Shown piece by piece: positions 1 to 7,809 of a stretch of DNA of 58,896 nt. Under the pieces are notes generated by a model. That model did not search any database. It worked only from the letters and a program-made list of their open reading frames with translations, and was not told the DNA's origin. Numbering within the stretch: position 1 is the stretch's first letter; each line of letters starts with the position of its first letter. Position numbers and translations under genes: made by a program. This stretch comes from JANMMJ01 sp964543235 (GTDB taxonomy: Bacteria > Pseudomonadota > Alphaproteobacteria > Rhizobiales > Aestuariivirgaceae): NCBI GenBank assembly GCA_964543235.1, contig CAZIXE010000021.1, forward strand, positions 1-58,896, given 5' to 3'.

Positions 1-30
1 GTGAATCACGCTCTCAAGCCCGTAGCGAGC

Positions 31-52
31 GGCTTTTTCAACAGCCTGCTAG
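31..52. mobile_element. Possible relic of an insertion-sequence end
   Basis: The stretch contains GGCTTTTTCAACAGCC (31-46), an imperfect inverted repeat of the kind commonly found at the ends of IS5/IS1182-like elements, followed by TGCTAG. No transposase is visible inside the window, so this could only be the outer end of an element lying to the left, or a relic. Its place directly before a copper-handling module fits an accessory island. The match is from memory and is short, so confidence is low. Confidence 0.2.
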
Positions 53-105
53 GTGTTGACGAGGATCAAGGCGGGCGGCCGCGGCCGTCTGGGAAAATAC
101 AAAAA

Positions 106-459
106 ATGATAATCCGGCTTGCGATACTTCTGTTGGGGCTCGCCGCGGCAGTGACCCTGCTCCCGGGAGAGCGTGGGCCGCAGGGGGTGGTGCAGGCCGT
201 GGCCCTGAACGTCGATCTATCCGCCGCATTGGCTGACATGCCATCGCCACATTGCGCAGCGAAGCAGCCGGCACAACCTAAACCCGCCGGGCACGATTGC
301 TGCGTGAAAATAACATGCGGACAACACATTGGACTATGGCTCGCGCCGGCAGCCGCCCCGGGAGCAGCACAGGGCCGTTGCCCAAGCCGATACGATTCCG
401 AACGCGCTGAGGGTCGGAGCATTGCACCCGATCCCGACCCGCCGAGACGGGTCGCGTGA
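106..459 (+). CDS. Small exported Cys-containing protein of unknown function, copper-module associated
   Basis: The 117-residue protein starts with a hydrophobic segment (about residues 2-22) that looks like a signal peptide or membrane anchor. A Pro/Ala-rich stretch with an HDCC motif and a nearby KITCG follows, giving several Cys and His residues that could bind metal. The layout recalls small DUF2946-type proteins found near copper genes, but I cannot assign it to a family. The frame is open from the window edge, so a longer product is possible. I prefer the ATG at 106 because hydrophobicity begins there and the sequence before it looks non-coding. It lies about 100 bases upstream of the multicopper oxidase on the same strand. 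The C-terminal part is Arg/Pro-rich and of low complexity, which lowers confidence that the whole frame is translated. Confidence 0.4.
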   Translation: MIIRLAILLLGLAAAVTLLPGERGPQGVVQAVALNVDLSAALADMPSPHCAAKQPAQPKPAGHDCCVKITCGQHIGLWLAPAAAPGAAQGRCPSRYDSERAEGRSIAPDPDPPRRVA

Positions 460-559
460 TCGCCGGCCGGTGCAATTGCCCGGCCTATCCGCCGTGCCGC
501 AAATGGCACGAAACCGTCAGACGCCGGGCATCGACCGGCACATGCAAAGGATCAGTTCC

Positions 560-2017
560 ATGAATCGCCGTGAAATCTCGTCCACACTTCTCACCGGAGC
601 GGCAGTGCTGCCGCTGTGCAGTGGCTGGCTTATGACCAGACGCGCCGCTGCGGCCCCAACGGCACACAAGCTCACCGTGCTGTCACGAACCCTTGACATC
701 GACGGTAAGCCGGCCACCGTGTATGGCCTCACCGGTCCGCAAGGCAAGCCGGGGCTGACGCTTACCGCCTCGGAGGCCGCCGAAGTGGATCTCGTCAATA
801 GCCTTGGCGAAGAAACCATGATTCACTGGCACGGTCTCAAGCCGGCCTGGAATCATGACGGTGTGCCGGGGCAGCCGATGCCGATGCTGAAACCGGGTGA
901 GGTACGGCGCTACCAGCTGCCCGCCGGCAAGCCCGGGACGCACTGGATGCATGCCCATACCTTGCAGGAACAGGCGCTGCTGGCGGCCCCGCTGATCGTC
1001 CATGGCGCGGAGGATGCGACCCGCGACGAGCAGGAGATCGTGGTGTTGCTGCATGATTTCTCGTTCACACCGGCGGAGGAACTGTTGGCCCGGCTCAAGA
1101 CTGGCGGCGGCATGGGCATGATGGACCACATGCACATGCCGGGGATGGGCCAATCACAAATGCCGAGAATGGGTCAGGGCCAGATGGGCGGCATGATGAT
1201 GGGTGGCATGATGGGCATGGATGTCAACGACGTCGAATATGATGCCTACCTCGCCAATGACCGCACGCTCAACGATCCCGAAGTGCACCTGGTGGAGAGG
1301 GGTGGCCGGGTGCGGCTGCGTCTCATCAATGGCGCCACCGCCACGGGCTTTACCATCGACCCGGGGCCCCTGGCGGGCGAGATCGTGGCGGTCGACGGCC
1401 AGGACATCGTGCCGATCCCGGCGCGGCCCTTCCCGCTCGCCATGGGCCAGCGGGTCGATTACCGGCTGAACATTCCGGCCGAAGGCGGCAGTTTCCCGAT
1501 CCTCGCCCGGCGCGAGGGCGCGGTCGAGCGAACCGGTATCATCCTGGCCACCGCCGGCGCCGCTGTCGGCAGGTTCGCAGTGACAGGCGAGGCGAAAGGA
1601 CCGATCCTTGCCCTCGGCCAGGAAACAGGACTGGCGGCAGCCGTGCCTCTGCCGGACCGGGCGATTGACCGCAGGTTCGTCGTCAACCTGTTTGGGAGCA
1701 TGGAGGGCTACGCCTGGGGAATGGAAGCCGACAGAGAGCTGAAAGTCCGTCAGGGCGAGCGGATAGCCATCGAGATGCGCAACCATTCGATGATGATGCA
1801 TCCCATGCATCTGCATGGACATCATTTCCAGATCACCGGAGTCAACGGAAGGGCGATTGCCGGGGCGGTGCGCGACACGGTGTTCCTGACCCCGATGTCG
1901 CGTGTCACCTTCGCCTTCGACGCTGACAATCCGGGCGGGGCTTGGGCATTCCACTGCCATCACCTCTATCACATGGCGAGTGGTATGATGGCGGCAATCG
2001 GCTATGAGGGAGCGTGA
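560..2017 (+). CDS. Multicopper oxidase (CueO/CopA-like), periplasmic
   Basis: A 485-residue three-domain copper oxidase that probably oxidises Cu(I) or a phenolic substrate in the periplasm with O2 as electron acceptor. All four copper-ligand motifs are present: HWHG (residues 89-92), HWMHAH (128-133), HPMHLHG near the C-terminus, and HCHHLYHMASGM (465-476), which carries the type 1 Cys466, His471 and Met476. An N-terminal NRRE followed by a hydrophobic stretch ending in Ala residues looks like a Tat signal, as expected for an enzyme folded with copper in the cytoplasm. Residues about 184-220 form a Met-rich insert (around 15 Met), typical of cuprous oxidases such as CueO. The frame is open upstream to 329, but the ATG at 560 has AAAGGA nine bases before it and begins the signal. 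The next gene follows after 2 bases. Confidence 0.88.
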   Translation: MNRREISSTLLTGAAVLPLCSGWLMTRRAAAAPTAHKLTVLSRTLDIDGKPATVYGLTGPQGKPGLTLTASEAAEVDLVNSLGEETMIHWHGLKPAWNHDGVPGQPMPMLKPGEVRRYQLPAGKPGTHWMHAHTLQEQALLAAPLIVHGAEDATRDEQEIVVLLHDFSFTPAEELLARLKTGGGMGMMDHMHMPGMGQSQMPRMGQGQMGGMMMGGMMGMDVNDVEYDAYLANDRTLNDPEVHLVERGGRVRLRLINGATATGFTIDPGPLAGEIVAVDGQDIVPIPARPFPLAMGQRVDYRLNIPAEGGSFPILARREGAVERTGIILATAGAAVGRFAVTGEAKGPILALGQETGLAAAVPLPDRAIDRRFVVNLFGSMEGYAWGMEADRELKVRQGERIAIEMRNHSMMMHPMHLHGHHFQITGVNGRAIAGAVRDTVFLTPMSRVTFAFDADNPGGAWAFHCHHLYHMASGMMAAIGYEGA

Positions 2018-2019
2018 AG

Positions 2020-2472
2020 ATGAACCGCAGATCCCTGCTTTGTACGATGCTTGCTGCCGGGCTGTGGGAGCAGACCGCTCCCGCCGCGGCGGCGGCCCTG
2101 CCGGAGGTTGCCGTCTACCGCGACCCCGGCTGCGGCTGCTGCGAAGCGTGGGCGCAAATCATGATGGCGGCCGGATTTCCGGTGTCGATCAGCGATGATC
2201 CGGTGCGCGACCAACGGCGGGCCAAGCTCGGTATCCGCGCCGAATGGGCAAGCTGCCACACGGCGCTGGTCCAGGGCTTCGTGATCGAAGGCCATGTACC
2301 GCCCGCCGACATCATGCGCCTCCTCCAGGAACGGCCGGCCGGCGCCTTCGGCCTTGCCGTCCCCGGCATGCCACTCGGGTCACCGGGCATGGAGGTCGAG
2401 GGCAGCAGCGACCCTTACGAGGTGCTGCTCCTGCGGGCGGGCGAACCACCGGAGATCTTCGCCCGGTACTGA
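2020..2472 (+). CDS. DUF411 family metal-binding protein
   Basis: A 150-residue exported protein. After a signal peptide (about residues 1-25, with an N-terminal NRR) comes the family hallmark DPGCGCCEAWA, a CxCC metal-site motif close to the mature N-terminus, then the conserved GFVIEGHVPPADIMRLL region. DUF411 proteins are repeatedly found with copper-resistance genes and are thought to bind copper; no enzymatic role is established. The gene starts 2 bases after the multicopper oxidase stop, with GAGGGAG ahead of the ATG at 2020; an in-frame GTG at 2014 overlaps the upstream stop and is the alternative. Co-transcription with the oxidase supports a role in delivering or holding copper in the periplasm. 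The family call is firm, the function inferred. Confidence 0.82.
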   Translation: MNRRSLLCTMLAAGLWEQTAPAAAAALPEVAVYRDPGCGCCEAWAQIMMAAGFPVSISDDPVRDQRRAKLGIRAEWASCHTALVQGFVIEGHVPPADIMRLLQERPAGAFGLAVPGMPLGSPGMEVEGSSDPYEVLLLRAGEPPEIFARY

Positions 2473-2574
2473 CAACTCACCCTGAGCGGCCGGCGGGCGA
2501 TCCGGTGCTTGCTGGACGGTGCGCCGGTCATTCGATAGAAGGAAGGTCTCTTCAATCACAGGGAGCAAGAAGAC

Positions 2575-3129
2575 ATGCGGCGCAATCTGATGCTGGCGCT
2601 TGCGCTGGGCGGGCTGATCATGGGGACCGTCACCGTCAAGGCACAGGAAACTCCGTCGAGCGAAACGATCGAACGGCGGCTGGAGGCAGCGCCGCAAGTG
2701 ACGATCGCCAAGGAGAAGAAAGTCACGCGCAAGGACATCAAGCGGCGCTACGACCTGCGCAAGCTGGCACCAGCCATCGATATCCAGGCGATCAATTTCG
2801 GCTTCGACAAGGCGGTGATCCCGGTGCGTGAGCGCTGGAAGGTCGAACGCATCGCCACAGCGCTGAAGCGCATCCTCAAGCGGCGGCCGCGCGAGGTCTT
2901 TCTGATCGAGGGACACACGGATGCAGTGGGTTCGCGCCAATACAACCAGGGCCTCTCCGAGCAGCGCGCCTATGCGCTCTATTCCGATCTCGTCCGCTAT
3001 TTCGGCGTGCCTGCCTTCGCGCTGGAATGGGTGGGCTACGGCGAGGACTTCCTGCTGGTGCCGACCCCGGACAAGGAATGGCGCAACCGCCGGGTGACGA
3101 TCCGCCGGGTCACCGACTTCCTGCGCTGA
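2575..3129 (+). CDS. OmpA family peptidoglycan-binding protein
   Basis: A 184-residue protein with an N-terminal signal peptide (residues 1 to about 23, ending VKAQ). An intervening segment of about 35 residues is rich in Arg and Lys, and a C-terminal OmpA/MotB-type domain (about 65-180) follows. The domain shows NFGFDKAVI, the peptidoglycan-contacting IEGHTDAVGSRQYNQGLSEQ, and the final WRNRRVTI. Such proteins anchor the outer envelope to peptidoglycan non-covalently. No transmembrane barrel is present, so it is a soluble periplasmic protein rather than a porin. A purine-rich site (AGGGAGCAAGAAG) precedes the ATG at 2575. It lies about 100 bases after the copper genes and may be a separate unit. 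There is no Cys at the cleavage site, so it is not obviously a lipoprotein. Confidence 0.85.
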   Translation: MRRNLMLALALGGLIMGTVTVKAQETPSSETIERRLEAAPQVTIAKEKKVTRKDIKRRYDLRKLAPAIDIQAINFGFDKAVIPVRERWKVERIATALKRILKRRPREVFLIEGHTDAVGSRQYNQGLSEQRAYALYSDLVRYFGVPAFALEWVGYGEDFLLVPTPDKEWRNRRVTIRRVTDFLR

Positions 3130-3196
3130 TCCCGGACACGCGATTGCGGCGGCAATCGCCGGCGGGTAGAGTGCCGCTCCCGTCAGAGGTGATTTC

Positions 3197-4039
3197 TTGG
3201 ACCTGGCGATCTTTCTTGCCGTGATTCTGGCGGCCCTGCTGCATGCCAGCTGGAACCTCATCGTCAAACTGAACATTGACCGGTTCCTCGGACTGTTCCT
3301 GATCCAGAACCTGATGGGAGTTCTGGGGCTCGGCATGCTTGCGGCCTTCGCCTTTCCGGCGGCGGCGAGCTGGCCCTTTGCGCTGGCCTCGGGCATCCTC
3401 CATACCGGCTACAACCTGTTCCTGGCGCGCAGCTATCGCGATGGCGACCTGAGCCAAGTCTATCCCATCGCACGCGGCACTGCACCGCTGATGACACTGG
3501 CAGGGACGTGGCTGTTTGCCGGCGAAGCGGTGTCGGCCGTCACGGCGGGTGGAATCCTGCTGCTGGTCTTCGGCATCTGGGCCACGGCATTCTCGAAGGA
3601 GAAAAGCTTCCGGCTCGACGGCCTGACGCTGTTCTTCGCGCTTGGCACGTCGGTGTTCGTGGCCGCTTACACTATCGTGGACGGGCTCGGGGCGCGCGCT
3701 TCCGGTTCGGCCTCCGGCTATGCCGGCCTCGTTTTTGTGCTCGACGCAGTGTTCCTGTTCGCCACCGGCACGGCGATGCGCGGCTTCGGCATTGTCCGCC
3801 AGGTGGCGCCGTTCTGGAAGAGCGGACTCCTGGGAGCAGCCTTCTCGGTCGCCGCCTACTGGATCGCCATCTGGGCGATGTCCAAGACCCATATCGCAGC
3901 GGTGGCGGCTCTGCGCGAGACGAGCATCCTGTTCGTGATGCTGATGTCGATCTACATCCTGAAGGAGCGGGTGACGGCGGGGCGCATCGCCGGGGCCATG
4001 CTGATCGTGGCAGGGGCGGCAGCGCTTAGGCTGGCGTGA
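3197..4039 (+). CDS. EamA/DMT family transporter
   Basis: A 280-residue integral membrane protein with about ten hydrophobic segments arranged as two EamA repeats, the fold of drug/metabolite exporters that move small metabolites or amino-acid derivatives across the inner membrane. It starts directly with a membrane helix (LAIFLAVILAALLHASWN) and ends with another helix (GAMLIVAGAAALRLA). The proposed start is a TTG at 3197, five bases after a strong AGAGGTGA ribosome site; no better ATG exists near it. The last 14 bases overlap the end of the convergent malonyl-CoA synthetase gene, so no terminator separates them. The substrate cannot be predicted. Confidence 0.8.
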   Translation: MDLAIFLAVILAALLHASWNLIVKLNIDRFLGLFLIQNLMGVLGLGMLAAFAFPAAASWPFALASGILHTGYNLFLARSYRDGDLSQVYPIARGTAPLMTLAGTWLFAGEAVSAVTAGGILLLVFGIWATAFSKEKSFRLDGLTLFFALGTSVFVAAYTIVDGLGARASGSASGYAGLVFVLDAVFLFATGTAMRGFGIVRQVAPFWKSGLLGAAFSVAAYWIAIWAMSKTHIAAVAALRETSILFVMLMSIYILKERVTAGRIAGAMLIVAGAAALRLA

Positions 4040-5534
4040 AAACCTGGGCGAACCGCCGGCGAAGCTCGGCCTTCTGCACCTTGCCCATGGCATTGCGCGG
4101 CAGTTCGTCCACGACAAAGATGTGATTCGGAACCTTGAATCTTGCCAGGCGTTTCGACAGCGCGGCGACGATCTCCGCCTCGGGTGGTAACTGACCGCTA
4201 GCGGTAACGACGGCGACAACGCCTTCGCCGAAATCAGGATGAGGCACGCCGATCACCGCCGATTCGACGATGCCGGGAAAGGCATCAAGTTCGGCTTCGA
4301 TTTCCCGGGGATAAACATTGAAGCCGCCCGAGATGATCAGATCCCTGGCGCGGCCGGAAATGGTGAGGCGGCCCTCCTGGTCCATGGTGCCGACATCGCC
4401 GGTGATAAAGAAGCCGTCCTCACGGAAATCCTCCTTCGTCTTATCCGGCATGCCCCAGTAGCCCTTGAAGACGTTGGGGCCCCTGACCTCGATGACTCCG
4501 GGCTCGCCCGTTGCGGCGCCGGCAATGCGCACCGCAACGCCGGGAAGCGCGAAGCCGACGGTGCCCGGGATGCGGGCACCATCATAGGGGTTCGAGGCGA
4601 TCATGCCGGTCTCGGTCATGCCATAGCGTTCGAGAATGGCGTGGCCGGTTAGCTGTTCGAATTGCCGGTGGGTCTCCGCCAAGAGCGGCGCCGATCCCGA
4701 GATGAAGAGCCGCATCGAGGAGCAGGACTCGCGCGTGAAACCCTCGGACGCCAGCAGGCGGGTGTAGAAGGTCGGCACCCCCATCATGACGGTTGCCTGC
4801 GGCAGCGCAGCGACGATGCGGTTCACCTCGAACTTCCCGAACCACAGAATTTCGCAGGCGCTGAGAAAAGCTGTGTTGAGGGCCACAAACAGGCCATGCA
4901 CGTGAAAGACCGGCAGGGCGTGGAGCAGCACATCGCGTTCCGAGAAACGCCAGAGCCGGTTGAGGGTCTGGGCATTGGATGCAAGATTGCCGTGGGTGAT
5001 CATCGCGCCCTTGGCGCGGCCAGTGGTACCGCTGGTGTAAAGGAGCCCTGCCAGGTCGCCGATATCCCGCGGCACGGTTTCGTGGCGCGATTCCATGCGC
5101 GACGCCAGATCGGCGAGCGAGCCCTGGCCCGCGCCGTCAAGATTGACAACGGCCGTCACGCGGTGGCGATCCGCCAAAGAGCGCATTTCGGCTTGCCGCG
5201 CGGGGTCGCAGACGATGACCTGCGGCCTGGCATCGCCAGCGAAATAATCCACCTCGGCCAGGGTGTAGGCCGGGTTGAGCGGCTGGAATACGGCACCGCA
5301 TTTGAGCGCGGCCAGATAGAGGCAGACGCCGGCCAGCGACTTCTCGACCTGCACCGTGACCCGGTCGCCAGGCGCCACGCCCAGCACGGTGAGCGCATTG
5401 GCGTATCTGGCAACGCGGGCGCGCAACTCGCCATATGCCAGTGCCTCGTCCGAGTCGGCGGCGCGGAACGCCGGACGGGTTTCAGCCGCGGCGAAGTGCG
5501 AGTCGAGCAGCGTATAGAGATTGCCGTCAGCCAC
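4026..5534 (-). CDS. matB: Malonyl-CoA synthetase (malonate--CoA ligase), MatB-like
   Basis: A 502-residue acyl-adenylate-forming enzyme that would make malonyl-CoA from malonate, CoA and ATP in the cytosol. The ANL-family core is intact: the phosphate-binding loop LLYTSGTTGRAKGAM, the ERYGMTETGM adenine-site motif, the TGDVG hinge region and the C-terminal Lys in RNAMGKVQK. MatB-type features include QPLNPAYTLAEVDYF and SNPYDGARIPGTVGF; the Arg of the latter contacts malonate in characterised MatB proteins. Length fits the family (about 500). The start is a GTG at 5534 with GGGAGA somewhat far upstream. No malonate transporter or decarboxylase (MatC/MatA) lies next to it, so it may serve malonate scavenging or a malonyl-type intermediate from nearby catabolic genes. 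Confidence 0.85.
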   Translation of the reverse strand: MADGNLYTLLDSHFAAAETRPAFRAADSDEALAYGELRARVARYANALTVLGVAPGDRVTVQVEKSLAGVCLYLAALKCGAVFQPLNPAYTLAEVDYFAGDARPQVIVCDPARQAEMRSLADRHRVTAVVNLDGAGQGSLADLASRMESRHETVPRDIGDLAGLLYTSGTTGRAKGAMITHGNLASNAQTLNRLWRFSERDVLLHALPVFHVHGLFVALNTAFLSACEILWFGKFEVNRIVAALPQATVMMGVPTFYTRLLASEGFTRESCSSMRLFISGSAPLLAETHRQFEQLTGHAILERYGMTETGMIASNPYDGARIPGTVGFALPGVAVRIAGAATGEPGVIEVRGPNVFKGYWGMPDKTKEDFREDGFFITGDVGTMDQEGRLTISGRARDLIISGGFNVYPREIEAELDAFPGIVESAVIGVPHPDFGEGVVAVVTASGQLPPEAEIVAALSKRLARFKVPNHIFVVDELPRNAMGKVQKAELRRRFAQVFTPA

Positions 5535-5721
5535 CTGTGGATAAGTCTCCCTGCAATCGCACCGTCATCAGTCCTTCAAACAAAACCCCGAGTGTCGCAC
5601 CTGCAGCCAGCTGTGAGTTCGTGAGTTCCCCAAAACCGGAGCTGCGTCACCCGCCTTCCCTGCCATGCCGGCGCGCGCCCTTCATGCCCCTCAGGCCCGC
5701 ATCACCGGCATGGCTCCTTTC

Positions 5722-6888
5722 TCACGCCAGAAAATCGCGCATGCGGGCCAGCGCTTCGCGAATGTCGGTCTCGCTCGCCGCATAGGACAAACGCAGGTAG
5801 CCCGCACCATTGGCGCCGAAGCTCTCGCCGGGCAGAACTGCCACGTGGACCTCTTCCAGCAGATCGCGGGCGAGCTGACGCGAGCCGCGGCCGGTGCCCA
5901 TGACATTGGGAAAGGCATAGAAGGCGCCGCCCGGCTGGCGGCAGGTGACGCCCTTGATGGCGTTGAGGCCGGGCACGACGATGTCGCGGCGATGCTGGAA
6001 GCTCAAGCGAAAGCCCTCAATCTCATCCATTGGGCCGGTGATCGCCGCCAGCCCCGCCATCTGGGTGGCGACGCTGGTACAGGAGTGATCGACGGTGATG
6101 AGTTTGCGCACATACTCGACGAGCGGTTTCGGCCAGATGCCGAAGCCGAGGCGCCAGCCGGTCATGGCGAAGGTCTTGGACCAGCCGTCAAGCATGATGG
6201 TGCGGTCGCGCAGTTCGGGAAAGGTGAGGAAGCTGGTGAAACCCGCCCCTTCGAAGACCAGGTGGCTGTAGATTTCATCGGAGAGGATGGCGACATAAGG
6301 ATGGCGCAACAGGCCGGCGGCCAGCTTTCCCAGTTCGCCGGCGTCGACGACGCCACCGGTCGGATTGGCCGGAGAGTTGATCATGATCATGCGGGTTGCC
6401 GGGGTGATCAGCGACAACACCTCCGCGGCATCGAAACCGAAGTCCTTTTCCTCGCGGATCGGATAGGGCACGGGGCGCGCCCCGCTGGAACGGATGGCAT
6501 CGCGATAGGGCGGGAAGCCGGGATCGGGATAAAGGATCTCCGCTCCCGGACCACCGAAGATGTGGCAGGCGAAGTAAATGGTGACCTTGCCGCCCGGCAC
6601 GATCACCACTTCATCGGGATGAACCGCGACCTTGAAACGTCCGCCGACATAGGCCGCCACCGCCTCGCGCAGCGGGATCAGGCCCTGCGGCGAAGAATAG
6701 CCGTGCGGGCCGTCGCGTACCGCCTTTTCCGCGGCCGCCAGAACATGCTTTGGCGGGGTGAAGTCAGGCTGGCCAATGCCAAGATTGATGACCGGGGCGC
6801 CCCTGGCCTTGAGCGCGTTGGCGCGGTCCAGGACGGTGAAGGCCGATTCTTCTTCAATAGCGGTGACGTTGGGGTTGAGCTTGAGCAT
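5722..6888 (-). CDS. Class I/II pyridoxal-phosphate aminotransferase
   Basis: A 388-residue fold-type I aminotransferase of the AspC-like subgroup. The cofactor residues are in place: Asn175 in NSPANPTGG, Asp204 and Tyr207 in LSDEIYSH, the Schiff-base Lys238 in DGWSKTFAMTGWRLG and the following Arg. The N-terminal INLGIGQPDFTPP is the usual substrate-side motif. Length is normal and no residue looks lost. It starts at the ATG at 6888, which shares one base with the stop of the upstream dehydrogenase (TGATG), so the two are translationally coupled. The amino donor and acceptor cannot be read from sequence; the context, next to a beta-hydroxyacid dehydrogenase and a semialdehyde dehydrogenase, hints at an amino-acid-like or semialdehyde substrate rather than general aspartate metabolism. 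Confidence 0.85.
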   Translation of the reverse strand: MLKLNPNVTAIEEESAFTVLDRANALKARGAPVINLGIGQPDFTPPKHVLAAAEKAVRDGPHGYSSPQGLIPLREAVAAYVGGRFKVAVHPDEVVIVPGGKVTIYFACHIFGGPGAEILYPDPGFPPYRDAIRSSGARPVPYPIREEKDFGFDAAEVLSLITPATRMIMINSPANPTGGVVDAGELGKLAAGLLRHPYVAILSDEIYSHLVFEGAGFTSFLTFPELRDRTIMLDGWSKTFAMTGWRLGFGIWPKPLVEYVRKLITVDHSCTSVATQMAGLAAITGPMDEIEGFRLSFQHRRDIVVPGLNAIKGVTCRQPGGAFYAFPNVMGTGRGSRQLARDLLEEVHVAVLPGESFGANGAGYLRLSYAASETDIREALARMRDFLA

Positions 6889-7754
6889 CAGGTGACATCA
6901 TCAATGGCGGGATCGAGGAGATGGCTGACATGGCGCCCGCCATGACCCGTCTCTACCGCGCGAGCGAACGTCTCCGCAACCGCCCCGGCGAGCGCGCTCT
7001 CCTGGTGCAGATGTTCCGCCAGCTCGAGATAGTAGCCGATGTCCTTGGCGGCATTGGCGATGGAGAATCGGTAGCCGTCGAAGTCGCCGTCCAGGGCCGA
7101 CCCCACCATCTTGCGCAGGACGCCGGAATTGCCGGAACCGTTGAGCATGACCTCGTAGAGGTCTTTCCAGTCGAGATGGGCGGCCCGGGCGGCAGCAAAA
7201 CTCTCGGTCACAAGCGCAATCATGCCGGTCACGAGAAAGTTGGAGATGAGCTTGGCGGTATGGCCGGCACCGGGCGGGCCGAAATGCCTGATCGTTGACG
7301 CATAGCAGGCCAGCAGCGGGCGAATGGCGGCGAAAGTGCGGTCGTCGGCACCAACAAGGGCGCCGGCCTCGCCCTTGAGCACCTCGGCCGGTCCACCGGT
7401 TATCGGGGCATCGGCATAACCCACGGCCAAGCGACCCATTTCGCGGGCGAGGCGGCGCGTGGTCTCCGGCGCGGTGGTGCCGGCATCGATGATGATCTGG
7501 CCGGCCCGGAGGTGGCTGCGCAAGGCGTCAACCGTGTCTTCGACCACCCTGGCCGTCGAGACGCAAAGCAGGATGACATCGGTGGTTTCGGCAAGCTCGC
7601 CCAGCGAGAGTGCCTCGGCGGCTCCCTTCGCCAGCAGATCGTCAATGGGCTTGCGGTTGCGGTGGGCGATAACGGTGACGGCATGGCCCGCCCTGATGAG
7701 ATTGACAGCCATGCCATGGCCCATGAGTCCGGCACCTACCAAGCCAATCCGCAT
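6888..7754 (-). CDS. Beta-hydroxyacid dehydrogenase (3-hydroxyisobutyrate dehydrogenase family)
   Basis: A 288-residue NAD(P)-dependent dehydrogenase. The N-terminal Rossmann loop is MRIGLVGAGLMGHGMA (residues 1-16), the substrate-binding motif is DAPITGGPAE (about 115-124), and the catalytic Lys168 lies in GAGHTAKLISN. This family interconverts 3-hydroxyacids and semialdehydes (3-hydroxyisobutyrate, tartronate semialdehyde, 2-hydroxymethylglutarate and others); the sequence alone does not fix the substrate. I chose the ATG at 7754 because GGGAGG lies six bases before it and the Rossmann strand starts immediately; a TTG 15 bases upstream is less likely. It leads a two-gene unit with the aminotransferase and is divergent from the aldehyde dehydrogenase. 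Its proximity to an enamidase-like gene makes 2-formylglutarate reduction worth considering. Confidence 0.83.
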   Translation of the reverse strand: MRIGLVGAGLMGHGMAVNLIRAGHAVTVIAHRNRKPIDDLLAKGAAEALSLGELAETTDVILLCVSTARVVEDTVDALRSHLRAGQIIIDAGTTAPETTRRLAREMGRLAVGYADAPITGGPAEVLKGEAGALVGADDRTFAAIRPLLACYASTIRHFGPPGAGHTAKLISNFLVTGMIALVTESFAAARAAHLDWKDLYEVMLNGSGNSGVLRKMVGSALDGDFDGYRFSIANAAKDIGYYLELAEHLHQESALAGAVAETFARAVETGHGGRHVSHLLDPAIDDVT

Positions 7755-7809
7755 GTTTGCCTCCCTCAAGGCGCATGCTAGTTTCCGCGCCCGGTCACAG
7801 GAGCAGAGA

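Noticed and set aside
329..559. Longer N-terminus for the multicopper oxidase
   Set aside because: The extra 77 residues are Arg-rich and overlap the upstream gene in another frame; the Tat-like signal starts at 560.
5536..5544. TGTGGATAA, a perfect DnaA box complement near the matB start
   Set aside because: It is a single site with no cluster, AT-rich element or origin genes around it; one chance match is not unexpected in a window this long.
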